Source of the DNA: Bacteroidales bacterium
GTDB lineage: Bacteria; Bacteroidota; Bacteroidia; Bacteroidales; UBA932
Length of the DNA: 10,105 nt
NCBI GenBank assembly: GCA_023230265.1
Contig: JALNXR010000055.1
Location: 1 to 10,105 of the forward strand
Direction of reading: 5' to 3'
Shown: in pieces, positions 1 through 7,434 of the stretch
Layout of the letters: each line of letters begins with the position of its first letter
Numbering within the stretch: position 1 is the first letter of the stretch
Notes under the pieces: generated by a model
Told to the model about the DNA's origin: nothing
The model's input: only the letters and a program-made list of their open reading frames with translations
Database searches by the model: none
Program-made: the position numbers and the translations under genes

Positions 1-1172
1 TTCTTATTTCCAATTTGTTGCTTTTTAGGATATTGAGAGAGATGATTTTTCCTGATAATAACACAGCAGCTTTGGGCGTTGATGGAATTAATAAAGACAG
101 AAAAAAGTTAACCAGAGGAAATCTGGCAGCTGTAGCCATGTATGTAACACTGGCTGCCGGACCTGTAGTGCTTTCACAGGTGATTTACCACAACTATAAA
201 GAGAAGCCTGATCCCAAAGAATTTTTGATAATACAACCCAATATTGATCCCTACAGCGATAAATTCTCCGGAATGAGTCAACAGGAACAGGATCAGATTC
301 TTTTATCCATAGCAAGAGATAATGTAACAGAGAGAACAGCTATGATAATTGCTCCGGAGACATTCACAAGCAATGTGTTGGAAAACAGTCCATACAAGAA
401 CTCAACCATAACCGGAGGTGTAGAACTTTTAAAAGCCACAGGTACAGGCAATCTGCTGATGGGGGCACAGTCTTTTAGAATCTATCCCTCCCATGAATTC
501 CATGATCAGCCTACTCTTACAGCCCGTAAAACTGACGGGGGGTGGTATGATTCATTTAATACAGCTCTCTATTTGGATAGCACCGGAGGTATAAGTTTCT
601 ACCATAAATCCAAACTTGTTGTTGGAGTGGAGTATCTGCCTTATCCAAAATATCTTGGTTTTCTCAATAATATGATGATAGATCTGGGCGGTGCAACAGG
701 AAGCTACGGGACACAGGAAGAGAGGTACGTCCATTCAACTCTTGACGGAACTGTTAAAATCGGAGCAGCAATATGTTACGAGTCAGTTTACGGGGATTAT
801 TACCGGGATTATATACTCAATGGAGCCAATGTAATGTCGATAATTACCAATGACGGATGGTGGGGGAACACTCCAGGATACAGGCAGCATCTCCGGTATG
901 CCTCCCTCAGGGCCATCGAGACCAGGAGATCGATTGCAAGAAGCGCAAATACAGGTATCTCAGCCCTGATCAACCAGAGGGGAGATGTAATAAACGAATT
1001 GGGATGGTGGGAGAGGGGATACCTCCGGGGCGAGCTGAATCTCAATGAAAAGGAGACCGTTTTTGTCAAATACGGAGATTACATTGGCAGGATAGCATAT
1101 GTTTCGATGCTTCTTTTTGTCTCCCTGGCACTTCTCACCCTTTTTGGAATCTCAGTGAAGGGGAAGAGATAA
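1..1172 (+). CDS. lnt: Apolipoprotein N-acyltransferase, 3' part (5' end outside window)
   Basis: Transfers an acyl chain from phospholipid to the N-terminal cysteine of apolipoproteins, the last step of lipoprotein maturation, at the periplasmic face of the inner membrane. The frame is open to the left edge, so the gene is truncated by the window; the TTG at nt 15 is not a start. What is visible is the end of the membrane region and the complete carbon-nitrogen hydrolase domain. Counting from the codon at nt 15, a membrane helix lies near residues 35-57. The catalytic triad matches E. coli E267/K335/C387: E115 in APETF, K198 in HKSKL and C254 in AAICYES. The essential E343, Y388 and E389 correspond to E206, Y255 and E256. 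The NDGWWG motif and a C-terminal membrane helix (about 357-378) also fit. The missing part should hold about five to six more N-terminal helices. The 3' end overlaps the convergent ubiD-family gene by 38 bp. Confidence 0.95.
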   Translation, partial: LISNLLLFRILREMIFPDNNTAALGVDGINKDRKKLTRGNLAAVAMYVTLAAGPVVLSQVIYHNYKEKPDPKEFLIIQPNIDPYSDKFSGMSQQEQDQILLSIARDNVTERTAMIIAPETFTSNVLENSPYKNSTITGGVELLKATGTGNLLMGAQSFRIYPSHEFHDQPTLTARKTDGGWYDSFNTALYLDSTGGISFYHKSKLVVGVEYLPYPKYLGFLNNMMIDLGGATGSYGTQEERYVHSTLDGTVKIGAAICYESVYGDYYRDYILNGANVMSIITNDGWWGNTPGYRQHLRYASLRAIETRRSIARSANTGISALINQRGDVINELGWWERGYLRGELNLNEKETVFVKYGDYIGRIAYVSMLLFVSLALLTLFGISVKGKR

Positions 1173-2844
1173 ACTCTCCTATTCCAAGAGTGTTCCATTT
1201 TCTATCCACTGATTCGATTGTTTCGTCAGAAGACCGGACTACAGAGGGCCACTCCCGTGTGTGTTTACCTGCATTCTTTCTTCTTGCATCCATTATCAAC
1301 CTGCCGTTTTCAAAACGGCTGTCTCTTACAGGATCACAGTTCGCTCCCCAAAGCCAGAATCCCAGGTATTGATCCCCGGAAGCAAATTCCTTGTCCAGAA
1401 CAATGTTTATCAACCCTCTAAGATCCTTTTCGTCACAGGTAAAATGAAAAGAGGCCGGGTGTTCACTCACTGCCTGCACTCCTCCCTCCTCAGGAAGTTT
1501 TACTGTGGCATCTATCAGCATTTTACCCCCCAGCCCGCAAACAGGGGCAGCATGATCCAATACATCCAACGGGCCTCTGCTAAAGTGAGAGTCCCTTGCG
1601 GGGTGATAGTTAGCTTCAATTGCCCTGCAGAGCTGTTTTCTGTCCCGGATATCCACCTCTTCATCAACAACTATCATTATCTTGTTGAACATCATTTGGC
1701 CGGCACCCCAGAGGGAGTGAGCCACTTTAACAGCCTGCCCGGGATACCTTTTCTTTATGCTCACAACTGCCAGATTGTGTCCGGTACCCTCTTCCGGAAG
1801 ATGAAGATCCCTTATCTCGGGAGAGAGAGCAAACTGTATCGGAGTTAAAAAAATCTTTTCTGTGGCCATTGCAAAATATTTGTCCTCCTGAGGCGGAACA
1901 CCAGTGAGCGTAGCCGGGTAGATTGCATCCTTCCTGTGAGATATACAGGTAATATGCATTACCGGATAGAGATCTTCCGGAGAGTAAAAACCTGTGTGGT
2001 CTCCAAAGGGTCCTTCGACTCCAAAAGGAGCTTTTTTTTCTATGTAACCTTCTATCACAAAATCGGAGTCTGCAGGGACGCTCAAAGGCTGGGTGAGGCA
2101 TTCGGTGAGAGAAACCGGTTTGTTTCTCAGAAATCCGGCCAGCAGATATTCGTCAATACCCTCCGGCAGCGGTGCTGTTGCTGCATATGTATATACCGGA
2201 TCTCCGCCCAGTGCAACAGCTACGGGAAATCTGTCACCTTTGAATTCAGAAAAGTGTACGGCACCTGTTTTGTGTCTGTGCCAGTGCATAAATACAGAAG
2301 ACTCAGAAATAATCTGCATTCTGTACATTCCAAGGTTTCTGCTTCCATTCTCCGGATGTATCGTATGAACCAGGGGAAGCGTGACAAACCTTCCGCCGTC
2401 GAGCGGCCAGCACCTTAAAACGGGTAATCTGGAGAGTTCAGGTTTATAGAGAATCCTTTCCTGACAAGGTGCCACGCCTTTGTGTCTTACCGGCATCCAT
2501 CCTGCAACCTCCTTGAGTTGTGGCAGAAATCTGAGCTTTTCTGTAAGAGTTCTTCTCTCTTTTAACACCTCTTTAAGCAGGTTTTCAAGTATCTCACCGG
2601 TATCATCAAGAGAGTCAAGTCCCAGAGCCAGTGCAATTCTTGTAACCGATCCCATCATATTGGTAATAACGGGAAATTCTGTTCCTGTATTCTCAAAGAG
2701 GAGAGCCTTTCCACCTCCGGGCTGCTTGGAAACTCTGTCTGTTATCTCAGCAATTTCGTATTGTGGATCTGTAAACTCCTTTATTCTTATTAATTCCCCC
2801 TTAGAATCAAGCAGGGTGATATATTCCTGTAAACTCTTATACAT
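1135..2844 (-). CDS. UbiD-family prenylated-FMN-dependent decarboxylase
   Basis: 569 residues, somewhat longer than E. coli UbiD (497). The family performs reversible non-oxidative decarboxylation of aromatic or unsaturated acids using prenylated FMN made by UbiX. Residues match the catalytic set of the family: N170 and R175 in RNLGMYRMQ, a His-rich metal/cofactor segment MHWHRHKTG (186-194), and E277-x4-D282 in EGPFGDHTGFYS. The Glu-Asp pair is the UbiD version of the Glu-Glu pair of fungal Fdc1. GVPPQED (315-321) is also typical. The substrate cannot be told: Bacteroidota make menaquinone rather than ubiquinone, so 4-hydroxy-3-polyprenylbenzoate is doubtful. A role in a futalosine-type menaquinone route or in aromatic-acid metabolism is possible. 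No ubiX or ubiA lies in the window. It is last in the operon, 13 bp after the thioredoxin gene, with only a weak GAGAAA before the ATG, and its stop codon lies inside lnt. Confidence 0.9.
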   Translation of the reverse strand: MYKSLQEYITLLDSKGELIRIKEFTDPQYEIAEITDRVSKQPGGGKALLFENTGTEFPVITNMMGSVTRIALALGLDSLDDTGEILENLLKEVLKERRTLTEKLRFLPQLKEVAGWMPVRHKGVAPCQERILYKPELSRLPVLRCWPLDGGRFVTLPLVHTIHPENGSRNLGMYRMQIISESSVFMHWHRHKTGAVHFSEFKGDRFPVAVALGGDPVYTYAATAPLPEGIDEYLLAGFLRNKPVSLTECLTQPLSVPADSDFVIEGYIEKKAPFGVEGPFGDHTGFYSPEDLYPVMHITCISHRKDAIYPATLTGVPPQEDKYFAMATEKIFLTPIQFALSPEIRDLHLPEEGTGHNLAVVSIKKRYPGQAVKVAHSLWGAGQMMFNKIMIVVDEEVDIRDRKQLCRAIEANYHPARDSHFSRGPLDVLDHAAPVCGLGGKMLIDATVKLPEEGGVQAVSEHPASFHFTCDEKDLRGLINIVLDKEFASGDQYLGFWLWGANCDPVRDSRFENGRLIMDARRKNAGKHTREWPSVVRSSDETIESVDRKWNTLGIGEFISSPSLRFQKG

Positions 2845-2857
2845 TATTTTCTGTTTC

Positions 2858-4405
2858 TCATTTTGTCAGCTTTTCCAAAGTGTTGATATCTATTCCTCTT
2901 GCAACAATTCGCCAATTATTATCCAAAAGGTAAACAGCAGGTATTCTGTTTGCTATATACTTGTAGTAGAGTTCCTGTCTCTGGTTTGACGGCGGAAAGA
3001 GTGCTTCCCATTTTATCCGGTTTTTCTTTAAATAGTTCACAAAATCTTTTTCTTCTCCCATTATATCAATTCCGACAATCTTAACTCTTCTTTTTCTGAG
3101 TGTTTTGTAGATATCTTTCAGCTGCTCTGTCGCCAGGCTGCATACGGGACACTCCTGGGTATAAAAGAAGAGGAGGGTGAATTTTTTCCCCCGGTGAGAA
3201 CTGAGAGTAGAAATTTTTCCCCTTTTATCAGCTAAATATAAGTCATTTGCTACTTCTCCCGGACGATTCGTCCTGATCCTGGAGATCACCTTGGGAACAT
3301 GTATCTCAGGAATTGAGTTGTCCCACCAGAGCTCCCTCCTGTTTTCTATGTAATTCTCCCCGAGCCACACTGCAGCATCCTCAAGTGAATCCACCCCGGA
3401 AGCTGCCAGGTATTCAAACATTTCCAGAAACAGTGTACGATATAATCCGGGATCTTTTTGCCCTGAGGAATGTTCGAACAGTGGCTCAAATGCACTTCTG
3501 AGTTCACTGGTGTCTTTGAGATTAAAAAGTGGCAGATAGGACCATAAAAAATTTGCAGTCACAGGGGACAGGTTGTTTAGCCTTGCAGTTTCTGCAGAGA
3601 GCAGCTCCCTTAGAGACCTGCTCTCAAGGTTTCTCCCGATTATTTTCTGATCCTTGTCCAAAAGAAATAGCTGCGGTGTGGATAAAACATTGTAAAGCAG
3701 ATGGAATCCGCTTTCAAATCCGGGATCCCATACAAAATGCCATTTTACTGATGTATCGGCAGCTCCGGATATATCATTAAATGCTGATAATATTTCTCCG
3801 GCGGAATTTTTGAAATCTTCACCGGATGCCTGGGTATAGACTGCATAAACCGAGATGTCCAGAAATTCAAACTGTCTGAGAATCTCTTTCATAACAGGCA
3901 ATTCTGTTTTACACCTTGAGCACTTGTCATCATAGAAATAAACCAGAGTGTATGTGCTCTGTAAATTCCTCAACGACAGTGTGTCTCCGTTTTGATCGGG
4001 GAGTCTCAGTTCAGGGGCTTTCATGCCGATGAGTGAGTTTTCGTTTAGCCTGACAAAAAGGGAGATAAGAAATTTTTCATCCTCGTTCGCAGGTTTTACT
4101 CTTCCGTTAAGGTAGTACTCTTTTCCAATGTAAACTGCGACACTCTCCATACCCATTACCAGAGAACTGCGGAATTTATTGTAGAGATATCCTGTGATAT
4201 GGGATCTGATCAGAGAATCATCGCTAAAAGCTATAAGGTAATCAGAAGCGGCTATAAGAGAATCGGTCACCGGAGGGACAGACTCAAGGTAACTATCTAT
4301 ATATGTTTGAAGTGTCCGTATATAATCCTTCTCCTTCTTCTCCTGGGCAAAAGATTGTGTAAGAAGAAGTAAAAAAACGATAATAGTCTTTAACCTTTTG
4401 AACAT
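2858..4405 (-). CDS. Exported tandem thioredoxin-fold (TlpA/ResA-like) protein
   Basis: 515 residues. Residues 1-20 form a Sec signal peptide (KRLK, then a Leu-rich core, ending SFA before Q21); there is no lipobox cysteine, so a soluble periplasmic protein is expected. It contains two thioredoxin-like domains. The first (about 128-270) has the redox motif C162-S-R-C165 and a cis-Pro candidate P244 in LSTPQLFLLD. The second (about 383-515) has C419-P-V-C422 and P489 in NRIPAVYLLD. Each is preceded by a helical segment ending in a similar motif (GMESVAVYIGKEYYLNG near 85-101, GVDSLEDAAVWLGENYIEN near 337-355), so the protein looks like a duplicated module. The N-terminal segment resembles the DUF5106-type regions that precede thioredoxin domains in Bacteroidota; this is from memory and tentative. 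Likely role: thiol-disulfide exchange in the periplasm, partner unknown. It starts 9 bp after the coaD stop and lies 13 bp before the ubiD-family gene. Confidence 0.85.
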   Translation of the reverse strand: MFKRLKTIIVFLLLLTQSFAQEKKEKDYIRTLQTYIDSYLESVPPVTDSLIAASDYLIAFSDDSLIRSHITGYLYNKFRSSLVMGMESVAVYIGKEYYLNGRVKPANEDEKFLISLFVRLNENSLIGMKAPELRLPDQNGDTLSLRNLQSTYTLVYFYDDKCSRCKTELPVMKEILRQFEFLDISVYAVYTQASGEDFKNSAGEILSAFNDISGAADTSVKWHFVWDPGFESGFHLLYNVLSTPQLFLLDKDQKIIGRNLESRSLRELLSAETARLNNLSPVTANFLWSYLPLFNLKDTSELRSAFEPLFEHSSGQKDPGLYRTLFLEMFEYLAASGVDSLEDAAVWLGENYIENRRELWWDNSIPEIHVPKVISRIRTNRPGEVANDLYLADKRGKISTLSSHRGKKFTLLFFYTQECPVCSLATEQLKDIYKTLRKRRVKIVGIDIMGEEKDFVNYLKKNRIKWEALFPPSNQRQELYYKYIANRIPAVYLLDNNWRIVARGIDINTLEKLTK

Positions 4406-4414
4406 CAGGGATTA

Positions 4415-4885
4415 TTACTTCAAATACCTTTCAATGTGAGTTCCGGGAGGTAAAAAAAGGGTGGCATCACCTCCGTTAAGCAAAACATCCCTGACAACTG
4501 TGGATGATATAAAAGAACAACTGGGAGAGGAGGGAATAAATACAGTGATGATTTCTGGCTCCATCCGGGAATTTGCCTGAGCTACGACGCTCTCCATCTC
4601 AAAGTCTGTGGTTGTTCTCAACCCCCTTACAATAAAATTTACATTGAGATCCCTGCAAAGATCCACTGTCAGCCCGGTATAGCTGCATATCTCAACATTG
4701 TCGGTTTCCCGGGTAGCATTCTCAATAATCTCAACTCTTTCTTCCACAGAAAAAAGACTCTTCTTAAGCACATTGTTCCCAACTGCAATTATCACTTTAT
4801 CGAACAATTTGAGAGAAGAATATAGAACATCCAGGTGCCCCAGAGTGAAGGGATCAAAAGAACCAGGAAATATTGCCGTTTTCAT
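4415..4885 (-). CDS. coaD: Phosphopantetheine adenylyltransferase
   Basis: Converts 4'-phosphopantetheine and ATP to dephospho-CoA, the penultimate step of coenzyme A synthesis, in the cytosol. With the start chosen here the protein has 156 residues, normal for the family. It opens with the nucleotidyltransferase motif GSFDPFTLGH, where T14-x-G-H17 is the HxGH-type signature. RGLR (87-90) matches the E. coli RGLR substrate-binding loop, and ISSTVVRD (126-133) is the second nucleotide-binding signature. The frame extends upstream to an ATG at 4924, which would add 13 polar residues (MSSPAKSKSENLN) and overlap dapF by 29 bp. I prefer the ATG at 4885 because CoaD proteins begin right at this MKxAxFPGSFDP segment and it leaves a 10-bp gap after dapF. 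The upstream sequence is AT-rich with no Shine-Dalgarno. Confidence 0.95.
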   Translation of the reverse strand: MKTAIFPGSFDPFTLGHLDVLYSSLKLFDKVIIAVGNNVLKKSLFSVEERVEIIENATRETDNVEICSYTGLTVDLCRDLNVNFIVRGLRTTTDFEMESVVAQANSRMEPEIITVFIPSSPSCSFISSTVVRDVLLNGGDATLFLPPGTHIERYLK

Positions 4886-4895
4886 ATTTAAATTT

Positions 4896-5744
4896 TCAGA
4901 TTTGGACTTCGCAGGAGAAGACATATGTGGCAGGTCCGGTCAGTTTGATTCCTGTGTAATTATCATCTCCCTTAAAAGTGAATTTAACCTGTAGAATATC
5001 CTTGAGAGTCTGTACTCTGACAATACTTTCTGCAGAAGAGGAAACAGCAGCATAACCAGTATTGAAAGAAGTCTTTTTAAAGAGTTTATGGAATGCAATA
5101 GCAGAAGCTGTCACCCCGGTGCCACAGGCATAGGTTTCATCCTCAACACCTCTTTCGTATGTTCTCACAGCAATATCTGCATCGTCGCTGATAGAAGAAC
5201 GGCCCCATCCTCCCTGAACAAAATTCACATTGATGCCTTCCGGAAAATGGGGATGGTTTCTCCACAGTTTACCTTGTCCGAGGACATCGTAATCCTTGAG
5301 CTTTTCTACAAAAATTACAAGATGAGGAGATCCGGTGTTTATTATAAGACTTTTTGGAGAGTACTCCCGTATGTTTGTAACATCAATCATCCCGAGTTCA
5401 ACAATTGATTCAATATCTGAATATTTGTGAATCAGTGCATTGTGAATGCCGTCAACAGCTTCAAAATTAAAATTGGTTATCCCCATCCTGGCGGCAAATG
5501 CTACCAGACACCGTCCTCCATTTCCGCACATAGTCCCTTCTCCTCCGTCGGAGTTAAAATACCGCATGGTAAAAGAGAGCTTTTCGCTCTTTTCCAATAA
5601 CATGAGCCCGTCAGCGCCAATTCCGAACCTCCTGTCGCAAAGGTTATTTATCATCTTTTTGGTTAGAGAAATATCCCCTTTCCGGTTGTCAAAAATCAAA
5701 AAATCATTTCCGGCTCCCTGGTATTTATATGCCTTATGAATCAT
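4896..5744 (-). CDS. dapF: Diaminopimelate epimerase
   Basis: Interconverts LL- and meso-diaminopimelate without a cofactor, supplying meso-DAP for peptidoglycan and lysine. The protein is 282 residues, close to the usual 270-285. The N-terminal YQGAGNDFLIFDN segment matches the family start. The two catalytic cysteines are present: C73 in MCGNGGRC and C207 in YACGTG, each in its substrate-phosphate-like binding loop. FGIGADGLML (40-49) and the C-terminal LTGPA segment (268-272) are also typical. The ATG overlaps the 3' end of the lpxB-ogt fusion by 11 bp, indicating translational coupling. An AGGAGA directly abuts the ATG; the spacing is too short for a normal Shine-Dalgarno. The 3' end precedes coaD by 10 bp. 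Confidence 0.97.
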   Translation of the reverse strand: MIHKAYKYQGAGNDFLIFDNRKGDISLTKKMINNLCDRRFGIGADGLMLLEKSEKLSFTMRYFNSDGGEGTMCGNGGRCLVAFAARMGITNFNFEAVDGIHNALIHKYSDIESIVELGMIDVTNIREYSPKSLIINTGSPHLVIFVEKLKDYDVLGQGKLWRNHPHFPEGINVNFVQGGWGRSSISDDADIAVRTYERGVEDETYACGTGVTASAIAFHKLFKKTSFNTGYAAVSSSAESIVRVQTLKDILQVKFTFKGDDNYTGIKLTGPATYVFSCEVQI

Positions 5745-6300
5745 TCTCCTGTTCCTTTATTGTTTTTGTAAAAAGATTATAGTCCGAATTTAGATAAGCC
5801 TTTTCCAGATCCAGAAGATAGCTCTTCTTTTCAAGACCGATGTTAAAGCCTGTAAGCTTGTTATTTGAACCTATCACTCTGTGGCATGGTACAACAATTA
5901 GCAGAGGGTTCATTTTGCATGCATTGCCCACAGCTCTGCTGGCATCTGCTGTCTCAACAGTTGCTGCAATCTCTCCATAGCTTTTTACATGACCATAAGG
6001 GATTTTCCGAAGTTCTTCCCATACCCTTCTCTGGAATTCTGTTCCTCTGAGTTTAATGGGAATATCAAAGTCCCGTCTCTTTTCGCTAAAGTATTCGTCG
6101 AGTTGTTTTACAGCTTCAATCAGTACGCCTGGTTCCTGATCTGTCAAAGATGATATCTTTTTTTTGCGTAATCTCCCCTTGTCAGAAATTGGTCCGGTTA
6201 CCTCTTTTTCAGAAGGGGGGAGATAAGAGATCTCCAGCAGAGCTTCATCGTCACTTATCAATTCCAGGGTTCCCATAGGACTTTTGTACAGTCTGGAGAA
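5734..6300 (-). other. Ogt/MGMT domain at the C-terminus of the LpxB fusion
   Basis: This part of the fusion (residues 379-566) is a full-length methylated-DNA-protein cysteine S-methyltransferase. It begins RLYKSPMGTLELIS, matching the start of free-standing Ogt proteins. The DNA-binding and active-site half contains FQRRVWEELRKIPYG (467-481), the nucleotide-flipping Tyr in SYGEIA (Y486), and the 'arginine finger' R500 in SRAVGNA. It also has M508-N-P, the suicide cysteine C517 in PCHRVIG, and E544. The C517/H518/E544 spacing equals human C145/H146/E172, so all catalytic elements look intact. About 20 residues after E544 (to ENDS) are a non-conserved tail. The family transfers the alkyl group from O6-alkylguanine irreversibly to the cysteine. 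Confidence 0.93.
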
Positions 6301-7434
6301 TCTCCTGTTCTGCTTTATAGTTTTAAGTTCACTTATAATTGAAGCAGCAATCTTTTCAGATGCTCCGCTGTTTCCCAACATTTGTCTTAGCTTTACAAAC
6401 TTCTGCTTCATTCTTGCACTTACATCGGGACTGAGAAGCCTTTTGAGCTCTTTAACGAGATTGTCAACGGTGCAATCATTCTGTAGAAGCTCTTTTACTA
6501 CCTCCTTGCCGAAAATAAGGTTTGTCAGGGCTACGAATTTCACCTTAATCAGCTTTTTAACAATAAGGGATGATATGGTGTTTGTCCTGTAGCAGACTGT
6601 ATTGGGTGAGTCAAGCAGTGCTGCTTCCAGACTTGCAGTACCGGAGCAGACAACGGAAGCCTGCGAATATTTAAGTATAGAATAAGTCTGCCCGAAGATA
6701 AGCTTTATATCTATTCCCTGCAGGTATTTGAAGTAATCCTTTTCTGACATTGAGGGGGCACCTGCCAGTAAAAACTGATAATCGGGAAAATGGGAGGGAA
6801 GCTCTCTGTAAAGAGGCATGAGCTTATTGATTTCACTCTCCCTGCTCCCGGCCAGAAGGGCAATTACAGGTCTTTCATCCAGTTTGTTTACCCTAAAGAA
6901 CTCCTCTTTACCCGGAGTCTGGCTGTTCTCCAGTACTATACTGTCAAGGAGAGGATTCCCAAAATAGTGAACCTTGTGTCCTTTTTTACGGTAGAATTCC
7001 GATTCAAATGGAAAAATCACATATATACGGGAGGAGAAAGCTGTCAGTTTTTTAATTCTCCACCCTTTCCACGCCCACACCGTAGGCGGAATATAATAGA
7101 ATACAGGGATACCCAATCCGGCTGCAAATTTGGATATTCTAAAGTTAAATCCGGGGAAATCGACCGGAATAACCACATCGGGACGGAATTCTTTAATATC
7201 CTCTTTGCATAACCTGATGTACTTTAAAAGTTTGGGGAGTTTGGATAAAACCTCTGTAAAGCCCATTGCAGTGATCTCCCTGTAGTGTTGTACCATCTCC
7301 CCTTTGAGTGATGCCATTCTGTCACCACCCCAGAAGCGGATCTGTGCATCAGGGTCTTTTTTTAGCAGATACTTCATCAGGTTACTGCCGTGCAGATCGC
7401 CTGATGCTTCGCCGGAAATGATGTAATATTTCAT
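5734..7434 (-). CDS. lpxB: LpxB-Ogt fusion: lipid-A-disaccharide synthase joined to O6-alkylguanine-DNA alkyltransferase
   Basis: 566 residues in one open frame. Residues 1 to about 375 are LpxB (GT19, GT-B fold), which joins UDP-2,3-diacylglucosamine and lipid X to give the lipid A disaccharide at the inner membrane. Visible motifs are GEASGDLHG (8-16), D92 in VDFPGF, IPPTVWAW (115-122), GNPLLD (159-164), R198 in LAGSRESEI and SGTASLEAAL (264-273). D92 and R198 correspond to residues known to be essential in H. influenzae LpxB (D98, R201). Residues about 379-545 are a complete Ogt/MGMT protein, described in its own entry. LpxB alone is normally 375-390 residues, so the fusion begins right where LpxB should stop. 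The start overlaps the surE stop by 4 bp (ATGA), and the 3' end overlaps dapF by 11 bp. surE next to lpxB is common in Bacteroidota; the Ogt extension is not something I recognise from LpxB proteins. Confidence 0.93.
   Translation of the reverse strand: MKYYIISGEASGDLHGSNLMKYLLKKDPDAQIRFWGGDRMASLKGEMVQHYREITAMGFTEVLSKLPKLLKYIRLCKEDIKEFRPDVVIPVDFPGFNFRISKFAAGLGIPVFYYIPPTVWAWKGWRIKKLTAFSSRIYVIFPFESEFYRKKGHKVHYFGNPLLDSIVLENSQTPGKEEFFRVNKLDERPVIALLAGSRESEINKLMPLYRELPSHFPDYQFLLAGAPSMSEKDYFKYLQGIDIKLIFGQTYSILKYSQASVVCSGTASLEAALLDSPNTVCYRTNTISSLIVKKLIKVKFVALTNLIFGKEVVKELLQNDCTVDNLVKELKRLLSPDVSARMKQKFVKLRQMLGNSGASEKIAASIISELKTIKQNRRFSRLYKSPMGTLELISDDEALLEISYLPPSEKEVTGPISDKGRLRKKKISSLTDQEPGVLIEAVKQLDEYFSEKRRDFDIPIKLRGTEFQRRVWEELRKIPYGHVKSYGEIAATVETADASRAVGNACKMNPLLIVVPCHRVIGSNNKLTGFNIGLEKKSYLLDLEKAYLNSDYNLFTKTIKEQENDS

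Noticed and set aside
15..17. TTG at nt 15 as the start of the Lnt gene
   Set aside because: The frame is open to the window edge and Lnt needs several more N-terminal membrane helices, so the gene is simply cut off.
1261..1848. 195-codon plus-strand open frame opposite the ubiD-family gene
   Set aside because: It lies wholly antisense to a conserved gene, and its translation has no recognisable domain or sensible composition.
1936..2418. 160-codon plus-strand open frame opposite the ubiD-family gene
   Set aside because: Antisense shadow of the catalytic region, with a biased composition and no motif.
4886..4924. Longer coaD start at 4924
   Set aside because: It adds 13 unconserved polar residues before the family's normal N-terminus and creates a 29-bp overlap with dapF.
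6250..6360. Frameshift or missing stop as the cause of the LpxB-Ogt fusion
   Set aside because: Both domains are in the same frame with intact motifs and no disturbed codons at the join. A single base error in a lost stop codon cannot be excluded from sequence alone, so it is listed as a refuting test rather than assumed.
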